Source: Cheilinus undulatus (Eukaryota > Chordata > Actinopteri > Labriformes > Labridae). From it: 64,000 nucleotides of DNA. The notes below the pieces were generated by a model. It saw only the letters and a list, made by a program, of their open reading frames with translations. It made no database searches and was not told the origin of the DNA. Shown one piece after another: positions 1-12,307 of the stretch (position 1 is its first letter; each line of letters starts with the position of its first letter). Location of the stretch: assembly GCF_018320785.1 (NCBI RefSeq), contig NC_054873.1, positions 20,178,196 to 20,242,195 on the forward strand, read 5' to 3'. Position numbers and translations under genes: made by a program.

Positions 1-1169
1 AGTGCATGTTGACCTGTTCGTCTGATTACCGTGATCCATGCCAGGTTTCACTTTTCTTACAGCTCAGCAACAAACAATTTCCCCACCATAAATTGTCACC
101 ATTTATACTGCAATAATAACTTTTGTTTATCTAAATGGTACCCAATTTTACCAGTCAATGCAGCACAGTTGTTAAGATTTTAATTCCAATCAAAATGAGC
201 AAATAACATTTATACATTTACAGTATTACAACATAATTAAAAGTGTCTTTAATACCCAGATGACATAGAAGTTGTGCACCAAAGAATTTCTAATCATGAT
301 ACAGAATTCATTTCCTGTGAAGTCATGGTCAAGTGCTGTTTTAATGTCATACTGCAGTGTTTCAGGTTATAAATAATTGTACCTAACTAGTCATTTTCAC
401 TTTTGTTCTTCTCAGTTGATCAGCAACTGGAAAGCAATGGAATGTAAAAATCCATGTAAAACATATTTTAACATACAACAAAATTTCTGATTGCTTATTA
501 GCCAGACCACAGCTAAAGTTAGCACTCAAGCTAACACAAGCTAAAAGCTAAGCTAATTCTAGAGACTTACACAGCTTGTGTTTCTAGTTAGCCAGCTGCA
601 ATGTTGACTAGATATCGGTTGAATGCTACAGTTAGAGTATGCTATTGCTAGAAAAAGGTCGACAAAAATAATGCTGTGTACTGAATTTGTTCAATCTATT
701 TTTGATTTTTTTTTTCTTCCCAGTTTCTATTTCCTTGTAAAACTGAATATTTTTATTTTCATTCTTGTCAGATGTCACATGTCCCTTAACCACAACATGA
801 AATACAACACAAATACATTGTAACAGCATGAAAGTTTCCCATCGAGCCTTTTGTCTGGGAAAAAAAGGTTGCTGTGTGCTTGACAGAAAAAAGTTGTAAG
901 ACAACAGAATAACACCAAGGATCTTTAACTACAGCGGTTCTTTAAGGTTGAGTTAGCATATTAATATTAGCAATGATTACATAAAGACTTTGGCTTGTAT
1001 TACGTTCATTGTGCTCACTGGCTAAGCATTGAAAGTTAGCATGCTAACTCTACTAAGTTATCCATATATAGTCATGTCAAGTTGATTGCAATCCACAGAA
1101 GGGGGACGTTAAACTAAATGTTAAATGGACTAGCTTGTGACTAGAGCTTGTGTCATGTTTTTCTAGTTG
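1..1169. other. Intergenic, no gene seen
   Basis: AT-rich sequence with only short open frames and no recognisable coding exon. Two stretches (about 520-560 and 1025-1050) are rich in GCTAA/GCTAG words, a low-complexity pattern that is much stronger at 15880-16200. Nothing else is supported here. Confidence 0.6.
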
Positions 1170-1437
1170 TCCAACTACTCAAAACACTTTCACACCGCGG
1201 GTCACACCTACCCATTCAAACCCATTGACTCCACAATCATTCACTGATGGCAGGGATTTCTATGGAGAACTGGCCATGATTCAAACACATCCATACCCAT
1301 TTACACACCACAGACCAAGCAGTGTCTTGCCCATGGACATACTGTATCTACATGGCACTGCAGGAGTTAGGGATTGAACCCATAACCTCCCAATTATGAG
1401 ATGACTCACTCTACCTACTGGGCCACAGTTGCTCCAT
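1170..1437 (-). repeat. tRNA-derived SINE (relic)
   Basis: Read on the minus strand from about 1433, the head resembles a tRNA gene: an A-box-like stretch (AGTAGGTAGAGTGAG) is followed about 35 nt later by a B-box-like GGTTCAATCCC (complement of 1371-1381). The body down to about 1190 has the phrase 'cattgactccacaatcattcactgatggc', whose relative recurs at 32790-32825. This is the normal build of a fish SINE: a polymerase III head and an unrelated body. The cloverleaf is not intact, so it is not a functional tRNA gene. The 3' boundary is uncertain. Confidence 0.6.
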
Positions 1438-2284
1438 GATGTACGCCCCCTTTGTGGACTTTTAAGATTATAATGTTACAGTGTCATTTAGCAGATTCTT
1501 TCTGATCTATCTGACAGACAGACAGATGTTAATGGTGTTAAGGGCCACATTTATTCATTGCATCAAAAATGAGGCCTAAATCTAGAACTTGATTAAGATT
1601 TGTATTTTGAATGTAATACGGGGCCTGGAGTGAATACAATGGAATCAAAATTAGAGATATGTGTAGTTAAACAGCTAAGATATCAAGATATCAAATTAAA
1701 CAGTGAGGTATGTTCGAGTCAGTTAGTCTAATTCTGTTTATTTTTTTCAAAAACAAAGGCCTGAAATGCTGGTCAAATGTTTGTAAAACTCTAATGAAGC
1801 CTTCCGTCACTAGTAGCTGCTGTAGCTTCAGTGTATGCCTCTGTCCTCCTGCCAGAGGTTTTCCCAGCACTTTGCAAGACATTAAAATGAAAATACTTGG
1901 CATTTAGGGTGTCCTAGGAACAGCGCAGTATGGCAGTGATTTGAACTAATAAATGGAAATAAAGTTGTATGTAATCCAAGGCCCTCAAAAAGCCCCAGAT
2001 TGTCTTCATGTCAAGCAAATTACAGTTCAATAGATTCCTATGGACATATTGAAACAATGATTAATAATTAATAAATAATTAGTTTGGTAAAATTGCATGT
2101 AGTATATGTGATTTGTGGCTGAAGGACAGATACTGCACAAATGGAAGATATGAATTAATTACATCTATAGTTTACAGTTAGCCTGGAGATGGGCTTGGTT
2201 TGAGTTATGATGCTCTTTTTCAAGGTGATGAGCAGCTCCTGTTGGGTATTTGGATATCTTTAGTTCAGATTTGGTTCTGTCTTG
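1438..2284. other. Intergenic, no gene seen
   Basis: AT-rich DNA without a supportable exon, RNA gene or repeat boundary. Confidence 0.5.
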
Positions 2285-2292
2285 TAGTCTCC

Positions 2293-2786
2293 TAACCTTG
2301 CAAAGCAGATGGATACGCCCGTTTCCTTGTTTTTCACTGGTGAATCCATCTTGCAAAGCTCCCGTCTGAACCGTTTGGGCCTGGTTAGAAAGTGACAGGA
2401 CCAATCAGCAACGAGGGGCAGTACTTTCAGGCGCGGCAGAGTCGTGACGTAAACAAGCAGCAACAAGAGGCCAGTGCAACTCTTCGTTAAAAGAAGAACA
2501 AAGAACAGCAGTGAGTTGTTTTCTTTTCAAAAACGACAAAAGTCGAGTATTTACATGTCTACAGTCGTCATGTTCCACGTCATTCTCGGTAGCTGCCCAC
2601 GCCCAGCTGGATAGCTGCTACGTCACGTGTTTTGTTGCTCTGATTGGCCCGTAGATGTGACTGACAGAATGTTCATCCAATCACACTCCAAGTTTTTTTC
2701 AAAGCCTCTGCCTTTTACCAAACGTTTCCTATTGAAGCTTTCCCAGATGGATGTGTGAAACAAATTCATCTGGCATGTCAGATTAG
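2293..2786 (+). mobile_element. Non-autonomous DNA transposon, family A copy 1
   Basis: About 494 bp flanked by an exact 8-bp direct repeat TAGTCTCC (2285-2292 and 2787-2794), the footprint of an insertion. The left end reads TAACCTTGCAAAGCAGATGG; the complement of the right end reads CTAATCTGACATGCCAGATG, so the termini are imperfect inverted repeats. The interior has a CCAAT motif near 2401 and a CRE-like TGACGTAA near 2445, and matches copy 2 (15337-15692) closely over its first 170 bp. Relative to copy 2 it lacks about 70 bp that contain the ATG, while its right half is longer. Eight-bp duplications point to the hAT or P superfamilies; the exact family is not identified. Confidence 0.75.
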
Positions 2787-2794
2787 TAGTCTCC

Positions 2795-4700
2795 GGCTTT
2801 CTTACCTAAACAAAAACAATTCGAAATACTTGCTGGGATTACTTTTAGCCATGTTCATGTTGGTCTCTGCCTGGGGCCTCCACTATATTAGCAAGGCTAA
2901 ACAGAACAAGTTGGACATTTTTATGTTTGGATGACGTTGCATTCTCAGTTCAGCTTCTGTGATGGATTCTTGTATTTCCAGTGAAATGGAGAAGAGCTGC
3001 GGGGACAGCTAGGTGGATTCTTACCTTAGAAAGAACTCAAGGTAGGACCCTAAAAACAACAGCAACAAATTCATCTAACTGCGCTGCCTGTTTTCACTTT
3101 TTCTTTCTCAAACACTGTTCCTGTTTTCTCATCTCTGAAGTCACAAAGTTTCTCACACCACTTTGATTACCTCTCTCTTTTTCATCTGACTCTACATCGC
3201 TCACTTTGTTTGTCTCACTTTTGGTGCCAGACTTTGATGTTTCTCAATGCTCATTTCTGAAGAGGCAATATCCGGATTTGGTTTTGTGGTTTCACCATAA
3301 ACTATCCTGACCGAGGCATTCCCTTTGTGCAACAGGGCATAAACCCCGGACCTCCGCCCCCGGCTCCAGTCACATCACAGGTTACTTTGACTTGTTAGAT
3401 ACATCTGTCATGGAGAAAGTAATGGTAATAATTCAGCAGATATGTATCATTTTTTTTTCTTCACTGCCTGTCATCTATAGCTCTACCAGCAATAATAAAA
3501 GCCTAATAACGTAGAATGACATTTCTCCCCTTGTTTCTTAACCCTCTCCCAGAAAAGCTGTATACAAACATATCACATGGTTCATGTCCATCTTAAGCTT
3601 CCAGGTACTTATAGAGCCAACAGACAAGGTCGCCTCCGAGAGACAAACAAAGCTGCACTCATCCCCCTAATTGTCAGGAATGTCCTCATTGAGACAAGAA
3701 AGCAGCTCATTCACATGGAGCCTAATCAGAGTCATGCTCCCACACTCCAGTTTGGAGGACACTTGTTAAACAGCTGCTTTGTCCTCTTTGTGAAGACTTT
3801 GTGTCCTATTTACCCTCCAGAACCACCTCAGGACAATATTAGTCCACTGTCCTGCCAACGTCTCAGTCTCACTAATGCCACGTCGTTCATCAGAGCTGTA
3901 ATTATCTTGTGAGTTCATGGTGTAAATATCTTGGGAAAAGGCTTGCCTTAAGCTTGAACAACTCCAACAATAGGTTAGAAAATGAGCGTTTGGTTAATTT
4001 CAGTAGCTTTTATTGTTTTATTAGTGGAAGCTGGAACTGTACAACATATATCAGTGTATTTTTTTAATCTTGCTGTTTAGTGTTACAAAATGTTGCTTGT
4101 TGTTTTGCAGCAGTCAGAATTTCATCAAGCAATTTTTTTTTAACTTTTTTTTTTTTTTTTTTGCAACAAGCTGAAAATTACATTAGTGATATCTGAGGGG
4201 GTGAACTGGAACACTCAAGGTGAGTGATATGAAATCAAAACAATGAGCTGAAAGAGGCTAAAACCCTTGATCCAGATCACTAAAAAGAACTTAAATTCCC
4301 TTCACTGTAGCTTTCAGTGAATATATTGATTATTTCAGTGCATTTGCTTTTATTTGCCTTGCAAAGTATAAATCTGAAACACATTTAAACAGGACTTTTA
4401 AAAAGAACTTTTTGACCTTTGTCTGTCCAGATTTCACTGTGAGCATGAGAACTAAGGCCATGCACAACCATCAGACCACAGTATGAGCAGATAAATTTGG
4501 AGATTTGGTCATGTGTCATATATGTCTCAGTTGCAAAGCGATTGCTGACATTAGATCATCAATGTTAGAGAGTTGGATGCAGTCAGTCCGAGCAGAGGCA
4601 GGGATAAAATGTGAACTCTGGATATGTAAATTTATCATCAGTGGAGAATCAGAAGCAGAAGGGGAGAAAATCCCCACATTCCCCCAGCAGTTCTCACCTT
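2795..4700. other. Intergenic, no gene seen
   Basis: No exon is supportable. An open frame of 111 codons at 3577-3912 has no recognised domain. Poly(T) runs lie at 4132-4162. A 20-bp phrase (ttggtctctgcctggggcct, near 2862) recurs at about 8814, a possible fragment of an interspersed repeat. Confidence 0.5.
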
Positions 4701-4711
4701 AATGATACGTT

Positions 4712-4975
4712 ACAAGAGGAGACAAGACGGTACGATTCAATACGATTCAATGCAATGCAATATGATACACTACAATAAGAGAGGAGACGATACAAGACAG
4801 GATGAGACAATCCAACACCATGCCATGTGGTGTGATAGAATCGAGGGAAGAGGAGACGATACAAGATGAGACAAGATAAGGTGATTTGATGTGATGCAAT
4901 GGGAAGTAAAGCAATGCATTGCAATGCAATACAATAAGATACAATGTGATAGGATACAATTTGATTTGATGAGCA
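4712..4975. repeat. Degenerate pentanucleotide tandem repeat
   Basis: The tract is built from 5-bp words such as GATAC, AATAC, AAGAC, GATTC and AATGC. It keeps 5-bp phasing over about 260 bp with many substitutions. This is an old, decayed microsatellite. Open frames on the minus strand here are by-products of the biased composition. Confidence 0.75.
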
Positions 4976-7432
4976 AATACAACACATTTTTTTTGTCCCT
5001 TTAAAGCAAGATTTGACTCAATCGAGTCATTGCAACCCATCGTCAAATAACCGTCTTGCCATTCAAGTTCCATTTGAAAGATAGCTAGTCCATAAAGTCC
5101 TCTTATAAATGCATAAGGATAAGTTCACAATTTCTTCTTCATTGTTTTATTCTTTTTAGAGGACAAGGCTCCTGGCAACCTACACAGCTCTTTTGTTGGA
5201 GCCGATCACCTATGAACTCTCACACAGTTACAAAGACAGCAGATCAGACGTCATCATAAGATGACTGGTCAAGATCACACTTTCAGCGTCTAATCTGGAA
5301 GAAATGTGTCTTTGGCTCCAGTTCTGCACACTTTTAGCTGTCTCTACTGTGGAATCAATACAAAATGGGACTAATGCAGAAGTACAGGGATGGGTGTGTA
5401 TTTTTGACTCTCTAGTCCAAATGGTCCCAAACTTCTTATATTTGACAAAAAGATTGTGTGCTAGTCACTTAAAGTTGACCATCAGCTGTATTGATTCTGC
5501 TCTTCATAGTCCTTAAAAGACCAACGCTGAGTGTTTATGCAGTCTTTTTGCTCTGCTCTACATATGATGCTGCCTTGACTGTGATTTGTGGCTTCAGATG
5601 AAGTTACAGTCAGCTGCAGTAGTCATCTTCCCATCCAGGAGTCTGTAACAATTATGGTAACAAAGCCTTACAACATATAAGCAGAGAATAGAGGCCTCTG
5701 CTCTCACTATTGTGCTACAGGGTATTACAGTAAATCTGTGGGCCTCTCTGGCACAAGTTAAGCGGGTGTAGTCTATCTTTAACAATGTGACAGTTGGCAA
5801 GTGGGCTGACCCGACATTAAAGACACATGTTGGATAACACACTTGTCTACACACACATTTGCCAAAATTGCTCCCATAAGTCGGCTCATCAAACAGTGGC
5901 GAGGAATTTTCTGACATTTCTACAATCCCAGCTTTAGGATGAATATTTTCTTTTATAGTTTATAACCAGCTCTGACATTTTAAACTTGCTGAGAGCTCGT
6001 GTCCCTCTAAGTTAAGTAATGAACCACAATTTAGCGACTGCAGCTCCTCCTGGGATTTTGATTTAGTCTGAGAATTAGCAGACTTGAAGTAATTTATGTA
6101 TCTGTTTCAGTGTTCAGAGCAAAGTGGGACTATTTCATTTTCTTTATTATAATGCCAACTATTTCCTGCCAAATTTGCATGAGCTGGTGCAGACTGACAG
6201 TAAACAGCTGTGTCAATGTGGGCCTACTGGGAGTAATATTTCACGTTTGTGTAACAATTTGGAGTAATTTCACAATCCTGTATCTCTGATGTCTTTCAGC
6301 ATTAAAGCGTTGTCTTTCAGTTGTTGAAATCAGTCACATCTAAGTGCTTAATTTGATTGTTTTTGACTGAATATTGGCCTCATCAGACCTGGCGAATAGA
6401 TCCTAAAGATTGATGTATCGCAGCCCAGGGATTTGTGGAAACTCTGCTGGCAGACTTCAGTGATTGGGATTTTTTAGTGTTGTCCAAAGATAGTTCCTCA
6501 CATGGCAAACATAAGACATGGCAAATCCAAGCCCTAAACCTGTGCAACTCCTGGAATTAGCGTCCTTGGACAATTAGAGCCAAGGGGTCCAACCAGGGGT
6601 GCTGACCAAGAGGCCTATCAGGGCGCGTGATTCAGCCTGAAAGGTAGCAGCGATGATGTAGGGTCACGGACAAAGGCTCCACTGAGCAGTGCTCTTTTGC
6701 TTTACGCCTCACACTCACGCGCACTGGCCTTCGATAGCTTATTGAATTAGGTCTAATCATTCAATTAAAGTCACATGGAGAAGGCAGCATACGTTGTCCC
6801 AACCCCGGCCCAGTGTACGCTGGATAACGGACACTGTGTTGGTGTTCGTGGGAAGTTTGAAAAACAAGATGTCTAAAATGTTAGCTCTGTGACGAGCGTC
6901 TCGATCTGTGGCTGCAATCAGTTTGGCCTGATAATGTTTCTGGGAAAGTACCAGGAGATCAAACAGCTTCTCCACATTCAGAGGACTTACGTTGTGCCGT
7001 GTCACATGATCAGCTTGTAGCATTGTTTTTTCATAACAGTTCCCAAATAATCCTTTTATTTAGTGAGACAGTAATGTGATCATGCACATTAACATTGTTT
7101 ATTTCGTTTTTTTGTGTCCTGTTTGAAGCTGATGAGCCTTTCTGTGCTCTTAAGAATGATACTGTGAGGCTGAAGAGAGCATTTAATTACTTACTTATAA
7201 AAACTAAGTTAGGGGGTGTGAAATATAATCTGATGTGCATTAATCATGTCTATGTCGTAACATTTGCCATGAAGAAAAAGAAAATATGCCTATATGCGTA
7301 CTCAGTTTTATGGAGGCCCAAAGAGGACATGGTCAGAAAAAATCAGCAAGTTTTAGGTAATCTTCCTGTGTCCATGGAAATATACTATGTGTACTCTTGT
7401 GCACAACTTTCTCTTTAGTACAAGACACCTCT
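4976..7432. other. Intergenic, no gene seen
   Basis: No exon, RNA gene or clear repeat boundary seen; open frames of 61-107 codons resemble no protein family I know. Confidence 0.5.
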
Positions 7433-7530
7433 AACCTGACACGCCAGATGGATTTGTTTCACACATCCAACAAGATGGATTTGCCAGTGAAAACAAGGAA
7501 ATGGGTGTATCCGTCTGTTTTGCAAGGTTA
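7433..7530 (-). mobile_element. Miniature family A element, copy 3
   Basis: About 98 bp made almost only of the two ends of family A. On the plus strand it opens with AACCTGACACGCCAGATGG and closes with CTGTTTTGCAAGGTTA, the reverse orientation of the termini at 2293-2786. The interior is almost entirely deleted. Flanks (acacctct before, aaacctcc after) match at 6 of 8 positions, a weak trace of a target-site duplication. Confidence 0.65.
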
Positions 7531-10500
7531 AGAAACCTCCTCATGAGCACATAAAACCTGCATGTGAAAGTGTAAGACCTTATTGTGAGTTCAAGAGTCT
7601 TTCTTATGCTCATGGGATAGTGCACTGGTGGGCAGTTGAAACTTTTTTTTCTGCCGATGTCTCCTTTTGGGGGCCAGAAATGCCACATAAAATTGCTCAA
7701 ATCATCACATTTCAACAAAAGTTTCTCTTTAGGTGATTGATTTCAAAAGTATAGAGCCACACCCAGTTTATAGCGACCTCTGTCGACAACTGCTGCTAGT
7801 TAACAAGAGCCCACGTTGGCTGTTGTTGTCATGAGTGGGACTTAGTTACACTTCTTCTGGACATTTCTGATCTGAGGATATTGTCTCACAGACTTCTGCA
7901 GCCTGCATCACTCCCCATCCAGAGTTCCCTGCTTTGAGCTGAAATAACTAGTTTTAGATTATTTACTTGTTGTTTTCTCTGACAAAGCCTGACCCAAGAC
8001 AGCTAATCAGAAACGCCAAGGTGGAAGAGCACGTGGCCAGTAGCCAAAGCTCGCATTAGAAAATAGTTCCAAACGCAGAGGCTTTCTGGGTGAAAAAAAA
8101 ACGCTTAAAAATGTTCCGTATAGCGTACATTTGAGCCAACATAGTTTTTTTGGGCCATTTTTACCTCAAATCATGCAGAGAAGCTATACCTATCTGCTAC
8201 GCCGTGGGGCTGCAACACTCTCCGAGTTTTCTGAAGGCTAATGCCACTACTATCACCAAGTACCTTATACAACCCAACTTCAAAATGTCCAAAATATCCT
8301 TTTAAAGAGTCATTGTTAGTGACTCATGAATGTATTCCTGGAAGAAAAGCTGTGTTGTAAAGTCAATGACATTCACAACCTCTAAGCGGATACACCTCCA
8401 GTTATTTTACTTTACTCCATTTAGACATGATAAGAAGTAAATTATGTTTTTTTCAGAACTTGACCTAGTTATGTCATTATCTTGAGATATCAAAGTATCA
8501 AAGTATGTAATAATGTGCTGACTTGTATACATGTTGGTTTTGTTTGGTCTGTTTATTCAGTCATGTTTACTTCCATCTAAGGTCTATTCTTCAACATTTT
8601 TCATGAAATACTTTCTTAAATTATTCCTAACCCAGAGTCATGATAAAAAAAAAAGGTGAGATGTGGTGAGATGGAGAGTACAGTTAGGTATTTATGCCTT
8701 TTTACAGATTTGAGAATGTGATCATTTGGTCCTTGCCAGACCTAAAAAGATGCTTGTATGTATTCTATTCTCTCATTTTGATTGCTTTTAGCTAAATTGG
8801 AAAGGGCTTTGTTTTGGTCTCTGCCTGGGGCCTGAAAATCACTAAAACCACCCCTGAATGGTGGAGAAATTCTGTCATATCTCTTGAGAATGGCAAACTG
8901 GTTGTAAAAACTGTTTGTTGTAAAAATGAAATATTGTTTAAAATTTATTTCTTCATTATTATAAATCTTGTTTTGATGTAATTTTAGGGCCTTAACTGCT
9001 ATGATCTCATATGATTCTGTAGTCTATCATCTTTATGTTACATAATTGATAATGTTCAATTCTGAAACAGCCACTTACATAATTCTTTAGAGGAAATGTT
9101 TATTTGTTGAGATTGTTCTCTGTGTATCTCTAAGGCCTCACACAGGGTCACTTCCAAGGTCTGCTCTGGAGATGGCAAGCGTCTGCAGCCAGCCGGGTGT
9201 TGAGAGGCAGTACTGAGTGAGGAGGAAATGGGCTCTGGCATGTTGACTCAGGAGTAAATCCCCCCAGACCTCTGAAAAGGCTGCCATTAGAGTTTAATCA
9301 ACCCTGCGATGTTGGACACACTCCGAAGCTGAGAGGGAGAACTGATGAGCGTGCAGCGTGCGACGCATGAGTGCCCTCCAGCCACGAGGACACACAGATA
9401 ACTCTGAACAAAGTAATCACACACTCTTCTTTCATGCTTCTTATTTTGTTAAAAACCTTCTCTGGTCTGTGTTTGAACAACTCTGTGAAGCCTCCATTGT
9501 ACTTGTAAAAGATACTCAAGTGTGTTATTCTTCTTCCTAGCTTTTCTTTATTACCTCCAATTTTCTCAAGGCCTTTGCAAAGTGGTCCCAATTTCTCAAC
9601 AAGCCTGACTCTTACTTTTTATTATTCACAGCTTATTTTTAGACAAAGAAGCCATTCTGTTGTCTGTGAAAGCAAAAAACGTAGAAGCAGAGCAGCAGTG
9701 AATTGTTTCAAAGACATTTGCATAATGTTTAGTGACTGAGTTTCTATTTTAAAGCCAATTCTTTCCAGATATCACTGTAGTGCTACAAGAGAAGAGAATA
9801 AGTGTGGAGGAGAAAGGGACTATCAAAGGGACGGAACCAAGCTTTTATGTTAGGACACTTGATTGTATTACAGATTGGTTCCAGGTGAGGCCGCTCTGAA
9901 GAGTAAAGGGACTCCTCAGGGAAGAGAGAAATCCCTAACTAAGGATGGCATTGGTGGGATTTAGGCATTATGAGAAGATTTGGGCCAGCAGGTGGAGAGA
10001 ATTGATGAGGATCAAATATTCTGTTTTGTGGTGGGTGGCAGCAGTGAAATTATTATATAATTTCTGACATTAGAATGTTTCAAAGACAAACCACTTTGAC
10101 AGCTGTAGATGTCGATATTTTTGGCTGCAAACATAGATTATTCTCATTACTTATAAATCCTTTCTTGGTTAATCTTTTAATCTTGATGACAACATCCCAG
10201 AGATCACAGTGACACCATTACTTGTCTTTCTTGTGTCTGACCTGCGTACAAAAATCTTAAAGTTTGTCATTCATCTGATGTAAGAACAAAACAAAAGTTG
10301 GCAAATGCCACACTCAAGTGGCACAAGATTACAATTTTTAAAACTCTTTTAGCCTGATAAGTGTCACAACAAAACAACTTCTATCACCATATTTCTGACT
10401 CTGATAGTTAATAAAATGGAAATAAAAGAAGGCATTTATTCTCTCTAATTGGCCCAGTAACAAATGACCCATGGACCAGTACTGGTCCACAGGGACTACT

Positions 10501-10715
10501 AACCTTTAAGATTAATTGTTGGTCCTTGGGACTCCTTCATCAATATCCTCTTGAGAAAATTTCAAACCAAAACCAATGTCTGATTCATGAAATGTTCTTA
10601 AACAGTGGAGTTGTTTGCAAGTGTGTTCTTAAACAAATGAATGCAGTGCTCATAAGCTGGAGGCTTGTGTGTTTTTTCTAGTTAGCATAGAGACCAAGTA
10701 AAAGTCTAGTTACTC
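7531..10715. other. Intergenic, no gene seen
   Basis: AT-rich DNA without supportable genes. Open frames at 9056-9591 on both strands overlap each other and show no recognisable domain. Confidence 0.5.
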
Positions 10716-10717
10716 TG

Positions 10718-10850
10718 GGGTGCAGGTGGCCAAGTGGTTTGGGTTCGAGTCCGGCCTTTCCCGCATATCTCTCCTAAGCTCTCATCCCTGTTTCCGGTTC
10801 TGTCCACTGTCCTCCTTTGTCAATGAAGGCATACAAAGTCCCCCAAAAAG
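10718..10850 (+). repeat. tRNA-derived SINE, internally deleted copy
   Basis: The head GTGCAGGTGGCCAAGTGGTT runs directly into a B-box-like GGGTTCGAGTCC, so the middle of the tRNA-like head is missing. The body (ctctcatccctgtttcc, tgtccactgtcctcc) is the same as in the copy at 10884-11060. Confidence 0.75.
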
Positions 10851-10883
10851 TTCAGTTACTCTGGTTAGAATTAACAAAAGTAG

Positions 10884-11060
10884 GAGTGCAGGTGGCCGAG
10901 CGGTTTAAGGCGCGCCCCATGTACGCAGACAGCCCAGGTTTGAATCCAACCTGAGGCCCTTTATCCCATGTCTCTCCCCTGTTCTCATCCCTGTTTCCGA
11001 CTCCATCCACTATCCTCCTCTATCAAATAAAGGCACTAAAATGCCCAAAATAAACCTTGA
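10884..11060 (+). repeat. tRNA-derived SINE, fuller copy
   Basis: The head reads GTGCAGGTGGCCGAGCGGTT, the A-box signature of a class II (Leu/Ser-like) tRNA, then a B-box-like GGTTTGAATCC near 10937. The body shares the ctctcccctgttctcatccctgtttcc module with the copy just upstream and ends near AAATAAAGGCACTAAAATGCCC. Two copies lie head to tail about 30 bp apart. No intact cloverleaf, so this is a SINE and not a tRNA gene. Confidence 0.8.
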
Positions 11061-11164
11061 AAAACAAACAAAAAAATGTACAAAGTGAAAGTACTGGTCT
11101 GTACATCTGTAAAAGTAAAAAGCATTTCATTCAAAGTTCATTTTAAGTACTGAGTAAATACTGA

Positions 11165-11531
11165 GGAGTAAAATATGGTCTTTCCTTATGGGCAAGAAAA
11201 TCAAAAGAATAGATCTCCAACCAAATTGTTCAGATAAAGTCACAGCTCACAGTGGTTAAACTACACTCTTGAAAGTGTCAAATATTTTCAGCGTGACAGA
11301 GCTGCAGTAACTCTTGACAATCTGTAGCAGTCTGGTTCTCCTCTGGACAGAACAAAGCAGAGAGTCAACCTCATAGCAAAGCAATTCGTACTGATGAAGA
11401 ATATACACTACATGTCCTCCAGGAGTCACAGGCGTGAACTCTGACTCAATGGATAACTTCACCAGTGGTACAAATGTGTTTTGAGATGTGATGTGGAATC
11501 ATTCTCCAGCTATGTGCTACTTTGTAGTCAA
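11165..11531. repeat. Interspersed repeat flank, inverted copy at 39780-39915
   Basis: Two segments (about 11195-11235 and 11485-11531) match the reverse complement of 39780-39840 and 39870-39910 nearly base for base, for example agatctccaaccaaattgttcag against the complement of ctgagcaaactggttggagatct. The copy here carries an extra 240 bp in the middle. It joins directly to the sequence at 11532, so both probably belong to one larger element. Confidence 0.55.
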
Positions 11532-11702
11532 CAGAGGTGGAAAAAGTACAAGACTATTGTACTCAAATAAAGGTACAGTTACTCTGGTAAAATGTAAGTA
11601 AACGTACTGGTTTTGAAATGTACTCAAAAAAGTACAAGTACCCCAAAAAACTACTCAATTACAGTAATTTCAGTAAACGTAATTAGTTACTTTCCACCCC
11701 TG
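11532..11702. repeat. 'Acttgagtaaaagtac'-type interspersed repeat
   Basis: Begins CAGAGGTGGAAAAAGTAC and ends GTTACTTTCCACCCCTG, which are imperfect inverted repeats of each other. The interior is made of variants of tactcaagtaaaagtac. Related decayed stretches lie at 39605-39780 and 41115-41235. Probably a non-autonomous DNA transposon; no clear target duplication was found. Confidence 0.55.
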
Positions 11703-11959
11703 CATAGAGAAACTCTCATTTTATGCCCATAAGGGTATAAGATAATACTATAAGAAATGCTTAGGTCTAGAGAGTTTAAAAGTAGATTTAATGCTGCTTG
11801 AAATTAAACCATAAAAGAATGCTTATTTATATATTAGGCATCAATAGTGGCTTTTAAATCTATGCTACAAACACAAAAAATCAGATCACATCCCTCATTC
11901 AGGTAGCTCTGTCATCAGAAACAACATGCATTGTGCTCTAATTAGAAGAGGATAAATTC

Positions 11960-12299
11960 TAGGGATGTACGATATTTGATTTTTGTCGATATCCGATATG
12001 CCAAATTAGTTTTGTAGCCTTTGCTCCTGTTAAATCGTAGTTTAGACTTAAACCCTCAGTCCTTTAAATACAGAATTAAATGTTTGATTAACAAAATTTA
12101 GTTCTTAAAACACTATAAAGTGTAAGGAATAATGATGAATAAAGAAAAAGACTTGATGTAGGTCTGTTGGTCCAGGAAAGAACTCCACTAACGAACTGTT
12201 TGTACGAACTGCTGCTATTTACAACTGATATCTACTGGTATAAGCAGATTGTTACAGCTGCACCTACTGATTTAATGCTCATAATATTGTACATCCCCA
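11960..12299 (+). mobile_element. Non-autonomous hAT-like element, family E copy 1
   Basis: 340 bp bounded by an exact 8-bp duplication ATAAATTC (11952-11959 and 12300-12307). Termini are inverted: TAGGGATGTACGATA at the left and TATTGTACATCCCCA at the right. Eight-bp target duplications and a TAGGG-type end are usual for hAT elements. There is no transposase frame. A diverged relative lies at 57992-58418 in a caprin1 intron. Confidence 0.8.
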
Positions 12300-12307
12300 A
12301 TAAATTC

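Noticed and set aside
1371..1433. Possible minus-strand tRNA gene
   Set aside because: Only tRNA-like boxes remain; flanked by SINE body and without a sound acceptor stem.
3577..3912. 111-codon plus-strand frame
   Set aside because: Reads more protein-like than most but lacks any motif I know, and no neighbouring exon was found.
10884..10960. Possible tRNA-Leu/Ser gene
   Set aside because: A and B boxes are present but stems do not pair and the sequence continues into a SINE body shared with the neighbouring copy.
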